Part shown: positions 17,746 through 25,400 of the stretch, piece after piece | Layout: every line of letters begins with the position of its first letter | Position numbering within the stretch: the stretch's first letter is position 1 | Source of the DNA: Streptomyces sp. MMG1533 | GTDB taxonomy: Bacteria; Actinomycetota; Actinomycetes; Streptomycetales; Streptomycetaceae | Direction of reading: 5' to 3' | Length of the DNA stretch: 64,000 nucleotides | NCBI RefSeq assembly: GCF_001279775.1 | Contig: NZ_LGDG01000222.1 | Location: forward strand, 1-64,000 | The notes under the pieces: model-generated | Databases searched by the model: none | Told to the model about the DNA's origin: nothing | The model's input: only the letters and a program-made list of their open reading frames with translations | Made by a program: the position numbers and the translations under genes

Positions 17746-18946
17746 CTTGCTCTCCGTTCTCTGCGGTGAACTCGTCCCACAGCGTTTTGGCGATCGCCTC
17801 TGCGGCGTTTCCGGGGCATATCGGGTCCTGCTCGAGGCAGGCCTTCAAAGACTCCGGAGAAGGAGTCAAAACGGCATGCATAACGGCATGCTCGTGATCT
17901 CCGAACCGGCTCGTCCAGGCAGCGACTCCCGGCGGCACAGGGGGGTTCTGATACGGCACGACCCGCCCCTTGGCGACGACGCACAACCGCTCTCTCGAGA
18001 TCTCCTCACCAGGGAGGTTGAGGACGCCCTTGAAATCGCCGAAACCCAGCAATGCGCCCGTCAACGGCACGACGGCCTTCTCGTACCACGGAGTCTCGCG
18101 CTCACGCAATGCCGACGGGAAGACTTGCGGCGCTGCGGCCAGCTGCTGGAGCGCACGATCCGAGATGTCGGCCAGATGTCGCGCGCGACCCGATTCCCTG
18201 AACGAATTTCCCTTGACAACCTTGTGATATGCCATGGGCATGGCGTCCAGGTCAGCGAATTCCTGTGCGTCGACCCAGTCAAGGGGCTTCGCTCGCAGAG
18301 CCTGCGCCATCTTCCCGTGCAGGCTCATGCCACCGATGTTGATCCCATACAGGAATCCCCGGTGGTTCAGGCCCGTGTACGCGTAGGAAATATTGCGGGC
18401 CGGAACGGCCGCGAGGGTCGCGATGGATTCGAGCGCATGTATCGGCAGATCGCAGATGCCGATCACTCTGTCGCCCAGACGCCGGGCGAGGATCTGCGTG
18501 GTCACCGAGAGCGGGTTGGTCATGGGCACAATCCACGCGGAGGGATTGTGCGCCGCGATCCGGTCGGTCAGGTCAAGGGTGCTCCGCCGCAGGCGCAGCG
18601 CGGCCCTGAGGCCGGTGGGCCCGAGAGACTCGTCAGCCGGCACGCCCCACTGGGCGCCGAACTCCTCGTCAGAGGCTCTTCCCTGCAGGCCGCCGAAGCG
18701 CGCTTGATGGATGATCAGGTCAGCTCCGGCAACGGCATCCTCGAAGGAAGCCGAGGCCCGCACCTGCCAGCCAGGGCAGTCGCTCCACGCCGCGGCCGCG
18801 TACCGCGCGACGAGCTCGGTGTTGTGGCTGCGCCTGCCTGTCAGCCGCACGTCCAACTGCTCCAGGCCCGCCCACTGCCGGGCCATCTCGTGGATCAGGT
18901 TGATCGTGAAGGGCGTGCCACCTCCGATGACAGCGATATCAGGCAT
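17738..18946 (-). CDS. GH4-like NAD-dependent glycosidase/dehydrogenase
   Basis: This family 4 glycoside hydrolase-like protein has about 402 residues. GH4 enzymes bind NAD and Mn and start catalysis by oxidising the sugar C3 hydroxyl. Visible features are the N-terminal dinucleotide motif (IAVIGGGTPFTINLIHEM), the TNP motif (MTNPLSV), the metal Cys in GICDLPIHA and the metal His in YTGLNHRGF. The Cys is followed by Asp-Leu-Pro instead of the more usual Asn-x-Pro. The start is ATG 18946, overlapping the ROK stop by 8 bases (ATGCCTGA); a GTG at 18955 is an alternative. In a cyclitol operon it may act as a cyclitol oxidoreductase or as a glycosidase releasing or recycling an intermediate. Confidence 0.82.
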   Translation of the reverse strand: MPDIAVIGGGTPFTINLIHEMARQWAGLEQLDVRLTGRRSHNTELVARYAAAAWSDCPGWQVRASASFEDAVAGADLIIHQARFGGLQGRASDEEFGAQWGVPADESLGPTGLRAALRLRRSTLDLTDRIAAHNPSAWIVPMTNPLSVTTQILARRLGDRVIGICDLPIHALESIATLAAVPARNISYAYTGLNHRGFLYGINIGGMSLHGKMAQALRAKPLDWVDAQEFADLDAMPMAYHKVVKGNSFRESGRARHLADISDRALQQLAAAPQVFPSALRERETPWYEKAVVPLTGALLGFGDFKGVLNLPGEEISRERLCVVAKGRVVPYQNPPVPPGVAAWTSRFGDHEHAVMHAVLTPSPESLKACLEQDPICPGNAAEAIAKTLWDEFTAENGEQDA

Positions 18947-19961
18947 GACGGACACCGCTCAGCGAGGAGAACCGCTGGGCCAGGTACCAGGCGTTACCCG
19001 CGAGCCCGGGCTGCTCATGGTCCAGCAGACCGATCATCGCGTCCCAGTCCTGGTCGAGCCAGTGGCAGTGGTTCCGGGCATGGCGGGCGAGAATGCGGCA
19101 GTATTCCTCGCCCAACGCCATGGCGAACCCGCCCATGATCGGGAAATCAGTGGTTCCGGCAGCGGCATGAACAGTCGCCAGGATCCGGCCGAGCGGCTGG
19201 GCGGTGGCATCGATCAGGCGCATCGTCCAGGGGTCTTCGGCATGAAACGCGGCAACGATGTCGTAGGTGGTCAGGCCTTCGACCGATATCCCCTGGGCGT
19301 GCAGCCATGAGGTGCGGAAAGCCTGCGGGTCCTGTCGTATCCGGCGTCGCGCCATCTCCAAGGTCCCTCGCCCGGAGCAGATCGCCCCCAAGTGCGCGCT
19401 CCCTCCGCATTCGCAGTCCACACCGGCGAACTCCTCATCGGGCAGGCGGAGATGACCGATCTCACCGCCGTAGGCGCCACCGACGGGCACGGCGTCGGTG
19501 AACAACTGGGCGCCGATCCCCGAACTGACGGTGGTCAGGAGGAAGTCACGCCGTCCCTGGGCGACCAGGTGATAGCCGGCAGCGGCTACATCGTTGACGA
19601 TGAATATCTCCGTGCCGCTCCATGCCTTGTGCAGTGCGGTCAGGAGGGACGGGCCGAGGACCTGTTCCTGCCACACCGTCGGTGCGTTCAGCGGTACTCC
19701 ATCCGCCCGCACAGGACCGGGGAAAGCGAGAGAAAGCGCTCGGACATCGTTGCCATCGCCGCAGAGCCGGCTACTCATGTCCGACATGGAGCTGACGAGA
19801 GCGGGAATCAGCTGGTCGTCGGGAGTCCCGTCGGCCACGCTCGGAGTGTCCCCCACCGTGGTGCTCACGATGTCGCCGGCAGCGTCGACAGCTGCCGCAC
19901 GCAGCGATGTACCACCGAGATCGAAAACTATCCCCAGCACGGGATGTGAGTGGCCGGTCAA
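18939..19961 (-). CDS. ROK-family kinase, probable C7-cyclitol kinase
   Basis: This ROK sugar kinase has about 340 residues: the phosphate-1 motif VLGIVFDLGGTSLRAA, a catalytic VNDVAAAGYH, GGEIGHL and the Cys-rich CECGGSAHLGAICSGRGT segment. ROK kinases such as ValC and AcbM phosphorylate C7-cyclitols in validamycin and acarbose pathways. The gene directly follows the cyclase, so a 7-kinase role is likely. The start is a TTG at 19961: GAAGGAGGAG lies 8 bases upstream and TTGA overlaps the cyclase stop. A longer in-frame start at 20006 would lie within the cyclase gene and lacks a binding site. The substrate specificity is inference from context. Confidence 0.88.
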   Translation of the reverse strand: MTGHSHPVLGIVFDLGGTSLRAAAVDAAGDIVSTTVGDTPSVADGTPDDQLIPALVSSMSDMSSRLCGDGNDVRALSLAFPGPVRADGVPLNAPTVWQEQVLGPSLLTALHKAWSGTEIFIVNDVAAAGYHLVAQGRRDFLLTTVSSGIGAQLFTDAVPVGGAYGGEIGHLRLPDEEFAGVDCECGGSAHLGAICSGRGTLEMARRRIRQDPQAFRTSWLHAQGISVEGLTTYDIVAAFHAEDPWTMRLIDATAQPLGRILATVHAAAGTTDFPIMGGFAMALGEEYCRILARHARNHCHWLDQDWDAMIGLLDHEQPGLAGNAWYLAQRFSSLSGVRHA

Positions 19962-21115
19962 CGGTTGCTCTCCTCCTTCAGGCACAGGTCCCTCGCCGCG
20001 ATCCATTCGGTGACCGTGCTGTCCTCGATGAAAACGGCCTGCCCGATGGAATGGGGTACCGGGATGTGCTGCATGCCGTTGCGGTGACGAATCGCCTCTG
20101 CCAGCGAGGAGGCAATCACAGGCTCGGTGAAATACTGATGGACCGTCGGAAGTCCGGACTGCCGGAGCGTGCGAACGATTCTCTCGAACTCTTCCCAGCT
20201 GAGCAGTTCTCGGTTGTAGGAAAATGCCGCACAGAGCGCCATGTCGCAGGCCACTGATTCGCCATGCAGCATATCCTCGGCACCGAGTTCAAGCGCAGGA
20301 CTGAACGTGTGCCCGAAGTCAACGGGGCGACGCAGGTCGTGCTCCCAGAGGTTGGGAGCGAGCTCTTCGAGCATTCCGGACACCGCGGCTACACAGACTG
20401 ATTCCAGCTGAGGATGGCTGACAAAGCCCGCGCAGCCGTTCTCCGTGATGGTTCCCTCCAGCAGGGCGAACAGCTCACGGTCGCGAACGATTGCCAATTT
20501 GATGATCTCGGCGACTCCGTTTCGGATGTGCCGCGTATCCAGGGTGGGGAGGAACTCAGGAGGCAGGAAGGCACGGTCAGGAGCCCAGTAAGTACCCAGC
20601 CGGTTCTTGTGGCGGCCGGCGTTGACTCCGGTCTTCACTCCGATGCCGGCGTCGATCAGGCCCACCAGGGTCGTCGGTATCCGAATGTAGGGCATGCCAC
20701 GCCGGTAGATGCTCGCGAGGAACCCCACGACGTCGAGCAGGACCCCTCCGCCGATCGCCACGAGGGGGTCGGTGCGCCGACGGATGGGAAGAGCGTCAAG
20801 AGCCGCCGCCAGTTCCTCGACTGCGGTGAGACCTTTCTTCGACTCGTCGAGATCCCTTACCAGATAGTGGGGAGCGATTTCCTGCGAGCGGAAGTAGTCG
20901 CGTATCTTCGCTCCATGATGGGAGTCCACTGTCCTGTCGATGATCACGACTGGCGTGTTTCCCCCGTAGGAGCGCAGTGCGTCCCCGAGCACGGAGTTGT
21001 GCGGTTCGAGCAGGTTGGGCTGCCACACGACCTCGTAGCAACGCTCGTGGGCGGCCGGAATGGCCCAGCGATGTTCGCATCGCTCGTCAACGGGCTCATT
21101 GACCTGAAGGGTCAC
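19958..21115 (-). CDS. 2-epi-5-epi-valiolone synthase-type sugar phosphate cyclase
   Basis: This 385-residue member of the dehydroquinate-synthase-like cyclases is expected to convert sedoheptulose 7-phosphate to 2-epi-5-epi-valiolone with NAD and Zn. Motifs: IGGGVLLDVVGFLAS, YRRGMPYIRIPTTLVGLIDA, KTGVN followed by HKNRLGTYWAP, a metal Glu in NGVAEIIKLA, and metal His residues in FGHTFSPALE and LHGESVA. The FGHTFSP and KNRLGTY signatures distinguish C7-cyclitol synthases from DHQ synthases (FGHTFGHAIE). The start is GTG with GAGGAGAGG 6 bases upstream. It sits between an NDK-like gene and the ROK kinase and defines the pathway. Subclass (EEVS versus EVS) needs residue-level phylogeny. Confidence 0.9.
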   Translation of the reverse strand: MTLQVNEPVDERCEHRWAIPAAHERCYEVVWQPNLLEPHNSVLGDALRSYGGNTPVVIIDRTVDSHHGAKIRDYFRSQEIAPHYLVRDLDESKKGLTAVEELAAALDALPIRRRTDPLVAIGGGVLLDVVGFLASIYRRGMPYIRIPTTLVGLIDAGIGVKTGVNAGRHKNRLGTYWAPDRAFLPPEFLPTLDTRHIRNGVAEIIKLAIVRDRELFALLEGTITENGCAGFVSHPQLESVCVAAVSGMLEELAPNLWEHDLRRPVDFGHTFSPALELGAEDMLHGESVACDMALCAAFSYNRELLSWEEFERIVRTLRQSGLPTVHQYFTEPVIASSLAEAIRHRNGMQHIPVPHSIGQAVFIEDSTVTEWIAARDLCLKEESNR

Positions 21116-21128
21116 TGGGTTCCTCTCC

Positions 21129-22112
21129 TCAACGAGTTTGAGCGGACGGTTCGTCCGGTGCCGGCGTACGCCAGGCGTCCAGGCCCGAATCGGGTATCAC
21201 TGCTTCGCCGTCCAGGTGTCCCTGACAGAAGTGGCCCGCGATCGCCACTGCGTCATCGCGGCCGAGTTCGATCCCTGTCTGCCGCACCAGATCGAGCACC
21301 TCCCTCCAGTCGATCGACGAGCCGTCCTTCATCGCCGAGACCAGTTCGGTGAGTCGGCGGGCAGATGCTGTGGCCGGTGCGGCGCCCAGGAAGTCCTGCA
21401 ACCTGCTGATCGCCGCTGACAGTGCGAAGTCGGCGCGACCTGGCTCTTGCAGCTCCACGCACACCTTGCGCACGTCCTCTGTGCCGTCGTGAGAACGCCC
21501 CAAGGAACCAAGAATGCGCAACCGGTCCTCCCGGTCGAAGAAGACCCCCATCTCCCGTATCACGTCGGCTGGTTCGTCCGACACGTGGATGTAGGTGACG
21601 ACCGAGAGCTGGGTCGGACCGGCCAGAGAGCGCAGTTGATGGGGAAGGCGCTTCTCCGGTGGGGTCGCACCCTTAATCTCGTTGAGCAGAACGGTGGCAG
21701 GCAGGGCTGGGTCTGGATCGGTCCGTTCCAGCATCACGTAGAGACCGGTTTCGTCCTGCAGGAGGAGGTCCATCACATCTATACGGTCCCGATGCGCGAT
21801 ATTGAGCTGATATCGCCACGTCTCGCGAATCACGTGACGAGTGAAGGTGAAGGGGAGCGCGACCACCGGTCGGAATCCATGGTCGGCTGCCGCCGCAATG
21901 AGAAGCTCCGCGTTACCCGCCTGCAGACCATCGGAGCGGATCACCAGGGGGGCCGCATTCCACAACAGCGCTGCAGATTCCCGCGGGCTGCCGCCGGTGA
22001 AATTCAGAAGGTCCTCCCAGACATCCCTGTAGTAGGGGTCCACGGAGAAAAGGTCAAGCTTCTCTCGAACCCTGGACAGGGCATCGGCCGGTTCCATGGC
22101 AAGTCTACGCAT
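21129..22112 (-). CDS. NDK-fold protein with long C-terminal extension
   Basis: This protein of about 327 residues has an unexpected nucleoside-diphosphate-kinase-like core. Residues about 50-205 run VIRSDGLQAG (the KPD-like strand), GFRPVVALPF, then LLNEIKGATPPEKRLPHQLRS (compare LIGATNP and the following IRG) and VVTYIHVSDEPADVIREMG. The last aligns with the NDK segment around its catalytic His (NVIHGSDS), and the His is kept. A C-terminal helical domain of about 115 residues is not typical of NDK. ATG 22112 is preferred, 55 bases after the mutase stop; the upstream frame is shadow. It may make NTP for, or transfer phosphate to, a cyclitol intermediate. I do not know a characterised homologue. 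Confidence 0.6.
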   Translation of the reverse strand: MRRLAMEPADALSRVREKLDLFSVDPYYRDVWEDLLNFTGGSPRESAALLWNAAPLVIRSDGLQAGNAELLIAAAADHGFRPVVALPFTFTRHVIRETWRYQLNIAHRDRIDVMDLLLQDETGLYVMLERTDPDPALPATVLLNEIKGATPPEKRLPHQLRSLAGPTQLSVVTYIHVSDEPADVIREMGVFFDREDRLRILGSLGRSHDGTEDVRKVCVELQEPGRADFALSAAISRLQDFLGAAPATASARRLTELVSAMKDGSSIDWREVLDLVRQTGIELGRDDAVAIAGHFCQGHLDGEAVIPDSGLDAWRTPAPDEPSAQTR

Positions 22113-22167
22113 AAGAGGACTTTCGGATGGTCGAATAGGGGGCGCCCAGGCAGGAACGACGACCTTG

Positions 22168-23526
22168 CTATGTGTGAACGAGCCCGAGGATTTCTTCGAC
22201 GAGGCTTTGTGTGCGCTGCGGAGAACGGGACTCCACGTTGAGTCGCAGTACCGGCTCTGTATTGGACGGACGGAGGTTGAACCAAGAGTCGTCGGTGAAA
22301 TAGACACTGAGCCCGTCCACGTGATCTGCTGCGTGATCGCCGTAGTGAGCCTGCACCTTGGGCAGCACCACGTTGCCGTCCCTGCCTTCGATGCTTATTT
22401 CTCCGGATGGGAAATATGTGCGGTACGGTGCAAGAATTCGTGACAGCGGTTGGTCGTGCCTGCTCATCCCAGCCAGCACGTGAAGGGCGGCCAGCACTCC
22501 TGAGTCTGCGTTCCAGAACTCACTGAAGTAGTAGTGACCGGCATGCTCGCCGCCGAAGACGGCGTGCTCGCGTGCCATCAACTCCTTCATGAACGAATGG
22601 CCTGCCGGCCCGCGTACGACCCGGCCTTGCTTGGCGCTGACGGCCTCGCGTACCGCATGCGAGGCAATCGCGTTCGTGGCGATGACGGCGCCTGGCCGAG
22701 TGTTCAGACAGAGCGATCCCAGCCACGCCATGAGAGTCGATGCCGAGACCGGCATACCCTGCTCGTCCACTACAAAACACCGATCGGCGTCACCATCGAA
22801 GGCGAATCCCACATCTGCTCCGGTCTCCACGACACGTGTGCATAGCGCCTGGATGTTCTCCGGGACCAGTGGATTTGCCTCGTGATTGGGGAACGTTCCG
22901 TCCAGTTCGAAGAAGAGCTGATCCCATTCCAGTGAATTCGCTGCGCGGAAGGCGGGATCGAAGGCTGCGGGAACGGAAAGCCCTGCCATTCCGTTCCCCG
23001 CGTCGAAGACGGCCTTCAGCGGCCGGCTACCGATCTCGGGGGCCACTTCGCGCAGGTGCCTGCCAAAGCCGGCGGAGACGTCGACGTGGTACGTATGTCC
23101 CGTTGCCCCGCCGGGCGATGGAAGACTGTGCAAGAGCAGGTTCCGCAGCAAGTCGAGACCGGAGTCCTGGCCAAAGGGACCCGCCTTGGCCCGACAGAAC
23201 TTGACCCCGTTATATACGGCAGGATTATGGCTGGCTGTGATCATCGCGCCGGGCAGGGACATGGCCCCGGACGCGTAGTACAGCATGTCCACTGAAACCA
23301 GTCCGATGTCGACGACATCGGCTCCCTGTGAGCGCGCACCCGCAGAAAACGCGGAGGCCAGGGCAGGAGAGGTCGCACGCATATCCCGGCCGACCAGTAC
23401 ACGTTCTGCCGACATGACGGCCACAAAGGCGGCCCCGATGCGCTCCATCTCGGGTTCGTCGAGTTCGTCAGGTATCAGAGCGCGGATGTCGTACGCCTTG
23501 ATGTAGGAATCCGGCCGTTTCTCCAT
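22168..23526 (-). CDS. Phosphohexomutase (phosphomannomutase/phosphoglucomutase family)
   Basis: This is a complete 452-residue alpha-D-phosphohexomutase: the phosphoserine loop ITASHNPAVYNG, the metal loop FDGDADRC, the sugar-binding loop GGEHAGHYYF (usually GEMSGH or GEQSGH) and the phosphate-binding loop RPSNTEPVLRLN. AGGAAGG lies 6-11 bases upstream of the ATG. The family moves phosphate between C6 and C1 of hexoses. Next to a C7-cyclitol synthase and a ROK kinase it could convert cyclitol 7-phosphate to the 1-phosphate before nucleotide activation, or supply an activated hexose for the GT2 enzyme. A chromosomal housekeeping manB is not expected inside such an operon. Confidence 0.9.
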   Translation of the reverse strand: MEKRPDSYIKAYDIRALIPDELDEPEMERIGAAFVAVMSAERVLVGRDMRATSPALASAFSAGARSQGADVVDIGLVSVDMLYYASGAMSLPGAMITASHNPAVYNGVKFCRAKAGPFGQDSGLDLLRNLLLHSLPSPGGATGHTYHVDVSAGFGRHLREVAPEIGSRPLKAVFDAGNGMAGLSVPAAFDPAFRAANSLEWDQLFFELDGTFPNHEANPLVPENIQALCTRVVETGADVGFAFDGDADRCFVVDEQGMPVSASTLMAWLGSLCLNTRPGAVIATNAIASHAVREAVSAKQGRVVRGPAGHSFMKELMAREHAVFGGEHAGHYYFSEFWNADSGVLAALHVLAGMSRHDQPLSRILAPYRTYFPSGEISIEGRDGNVVLPKVQAHYGDHAADHVDGLSVYFTDDSWFNLRPSNTEPVLRLNVESRSPQRTQSLVEEILGLVHT

Positions 23527-23547
23527 CTCATTCCTTCCTGCTCTCGG

Positions 23548-24561
23548 TCAACCGGCCAGAACACTCAGAACTTCGTCTCGGCTGCGCGGATCCAGCATGT
23601 CCGCATTGATGACGAAGAGGCGGCTGCCGTGTACGAGTTCACTCAGATGGTTTCTCATCTGCTCGCATGTATGAGTGAACGCGGCGATTTCTCCATCGAA
23701 GTAGGCAAGGAGATCGTCCTTGAGCCCGTATGCCGTCACAGCCCAGCCGAACTGCTCAATGAATGGCTCGAACCGGCTGGGCGAAACCTGCTGAATTCCC
23801 TGCGGCCTGTCCGGCTGGTAGTTGACGATGCACAGGTTCCGGACGCGCCCCGACGCGCTTGTCTTGTCGAATACCTGCGTAGGGTCGAGCCGATACTCGC
23901 CCGGCTCGAGGTGTGGCGGGAGCTTGTGCTCGAGAATCAGACTGGAAAAGCACAGATCGTCGCGCACTCGCATGACCGAAGGAACACCATACACAGTATT
24001 TCCGCGGGCCAGTGCATGTGTATTTGTGAGGTATCTCATCCCCGAAAGACAGGCCTGGGTGAGGAGAACGCTCTTGCCACCCCCGCCACGGCCGAACAGC
24101 AGAGTGGCCTGGTCGCTATCGTCGGTGAAGCCGGCTGCTTTCAAATGCAAAGCCCCGGTCTCGGCTCCCCAGACCGTAAGAAGGTATTTGACGACATACG
24201 GCCAGACGATCTTCTCCAGCTTCCGTCCGAAGATCGCCAGATGTCGGCCTCGGCTGATGATCCAGGCCGGCTTCCCAAAATGATGGGTCAGGTAATATCC
24301 CGTGCGAAACCGCTGTCCTCTGTAGGTGGTGTCGGCGAGTGAGTCGAGCTGTTCCGTTTCTACGGTAGTCGCGTCGAGGTCGATGCAGTCGACGCGAAAT
24401 TTTTCCGTGCCGACCTGCTCGTGGCTCTGTGCAACAAAATAGCGTGTTGCCTGGTGCTCTGGAACGTTGAATCTCAGGTCCACCAGCAGGCCGTGCCAGT
24501 TGAGTTGAGTGGCGTGCTGCTGCATCCCGTGGTCATGGATCAGTTTGTCGATGTCGTCCAC
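23548..24561 (-). CDS. HPr-kinase-like P-loop kinase
   Basis: This 337-residue protein resembles the HPr(Ser) kinase/phosphorylase C-domain family of secondary-metabolite kinases. A P-loop LLFGRGGGGKSVL is centred at about residue 160, preceded by a helix-rich domain and a GALHLKAAGF strand, and followed by LTNTHAL and a late YGLKDDL segment. Homologous kinases phosphorylate a serine of some lasso peptides. Here no lasso cyclase, protease or RRE protein is present. The first codon is GTG at 24561; an ATG at 24525 is possible but has no ribosome binding site. It is the first gene of the leftward operon, 21 bases before the mutase. Its target may be the cyclitol or the seryl moiety; this is inference. 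Confidence 0.7.
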   Translation of the reverse strand: MDDIDKLIHDHGMQQHATQLNWHGLLVDLRFNVPEHQATRYFVAQSHEQVGTEKFRVDCIDLDATTVETEQLDSLADTTYRGQRFRTGYYLTHHFGKPAWIISRGRHLAIFGRKLEKIVWPYVVKYLLTVWGAETGALHLKAAGFTDDSDQATLLFGRGGGGKSVLLTQACLSGMRYLTNTHALARGNTVYGVPSVMRVRDDLCFSSLILEHKLPPHLEPGEYRLDPTQVFDKTSASGRVRNLCIVNYQPDRPQGIQQVSPSRFEPFIEQFGWAVTAYGLKDDLLAYFDGEIAAFTHTCEQMRNHLSELVHGSRLFVINADMLDPRSRDEVLSVLAG

Positions 24562-25400
24562 GTGTGCCGTCCGTGCTCTGCTCGGATAAAGGCGCTATGA
24601 CGCCATAACGGATCGCTTACATTACGGAACTGGTGACTGCCAAAGATGTTCTGTGGCGCGTGGATGCACGGTGAAATGGCGAGATGGCGAGATGGCGAGA
24701 TGGCGAGACAGCTCTGCGCGTTGCTCAGATGCGTCCGGTCCGGAGACGCCGTCGGCTGGACCGCCGCACACGTGACCCGCCGCCGACCGCAGGCTGCGGG
24801 GTGCTCGGGGGACAGGTGATCAAAGGGGAGATCAATCTGTCAAGACTCCACGCGTTCAAACAGATACCAAGAACTGGGCAGGGCATTCAAACAGAATCCA
24901 AGAGCAGGGCAAGCCTGCGGGGACGGTGCCCGTGCCGACCGGGCGGCTCCTGCTGTCACGCGGCGACCTCGCATGAGCCGGCTGCCGAGGATGCGGTTCG
25001 TCTACCAGCAAGAACCCTACTGTGGCGTTGAGTTCGGCCTCGCTCACCGACCGAGCGGCGCGTGCGAAGGGGCAACTCGCAACGCCTCACGGGTCTCGAA
25101 AGTTTCCGAAATGCCAACAGGGCTGAGCGGTATTGCTCGCGGAGCAACTGGCCGACTACCGTCGGCGACGTCCGAATCTGTTGAGTGATTTTGTTCGACC
25201 CGATGGCTAGTCCCCTTCAGGCGGAGCAGCCGTCGTGTGGTCGGCCCCCGCTGCGGTGACCGCATCGAAGGCCTGGAGAGCGACCGCGCCCAGGTCTTTC
25301 CTCCTCTGATCGAGCGCCCGGTTCAATGGCGAACCCCTCGACGAGACAGCCGGCGGGTTTCAAGTGTCAATATCGGGAAGCATGCCAGCTGAGGTGAGCT
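24562..25400. other. 839-bp divergent control region of the biosynthetic island
   Basis: No gene is supported. The region separates the two divergent operons and holds: an imperfect 12-bp palindrome TATGACGCCATA (24596-24607) in the leader of the HprK-like gene; four perfect 8-bp tandem copies of ATGGCGAG (24676-24707); and a pair of about 30-bp direct repeats starting TTCAAACAG at 24855 and 24886. The ribosome binding site GAGGTGA for the rightward operon is at 25391-25397. The remaining short frames look like decayed sequence. No precursor-peptide gene with a ribosome binding site was found. Confidence 0.55.
24676..24707. repeat. Four tandem copies of ATGGCGAG
   Basis: Four exact head-to-tail copies of the octamer ATGGCGAG occur upstream of the HprK-like gene in the divergent control region. 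They may be a slippage-prone microsatellite or clustered protein-binding sites. Confidence 0.7.

Noticed and set aside
24684..25265. Short frames in the divergent control region as a possible lasso or other RiPP precursor
   Set aside because: No ribosome binding site, arginine-rich or decayed composition, no leader/core pattern, and no RiPP maturation enzymes nearby.
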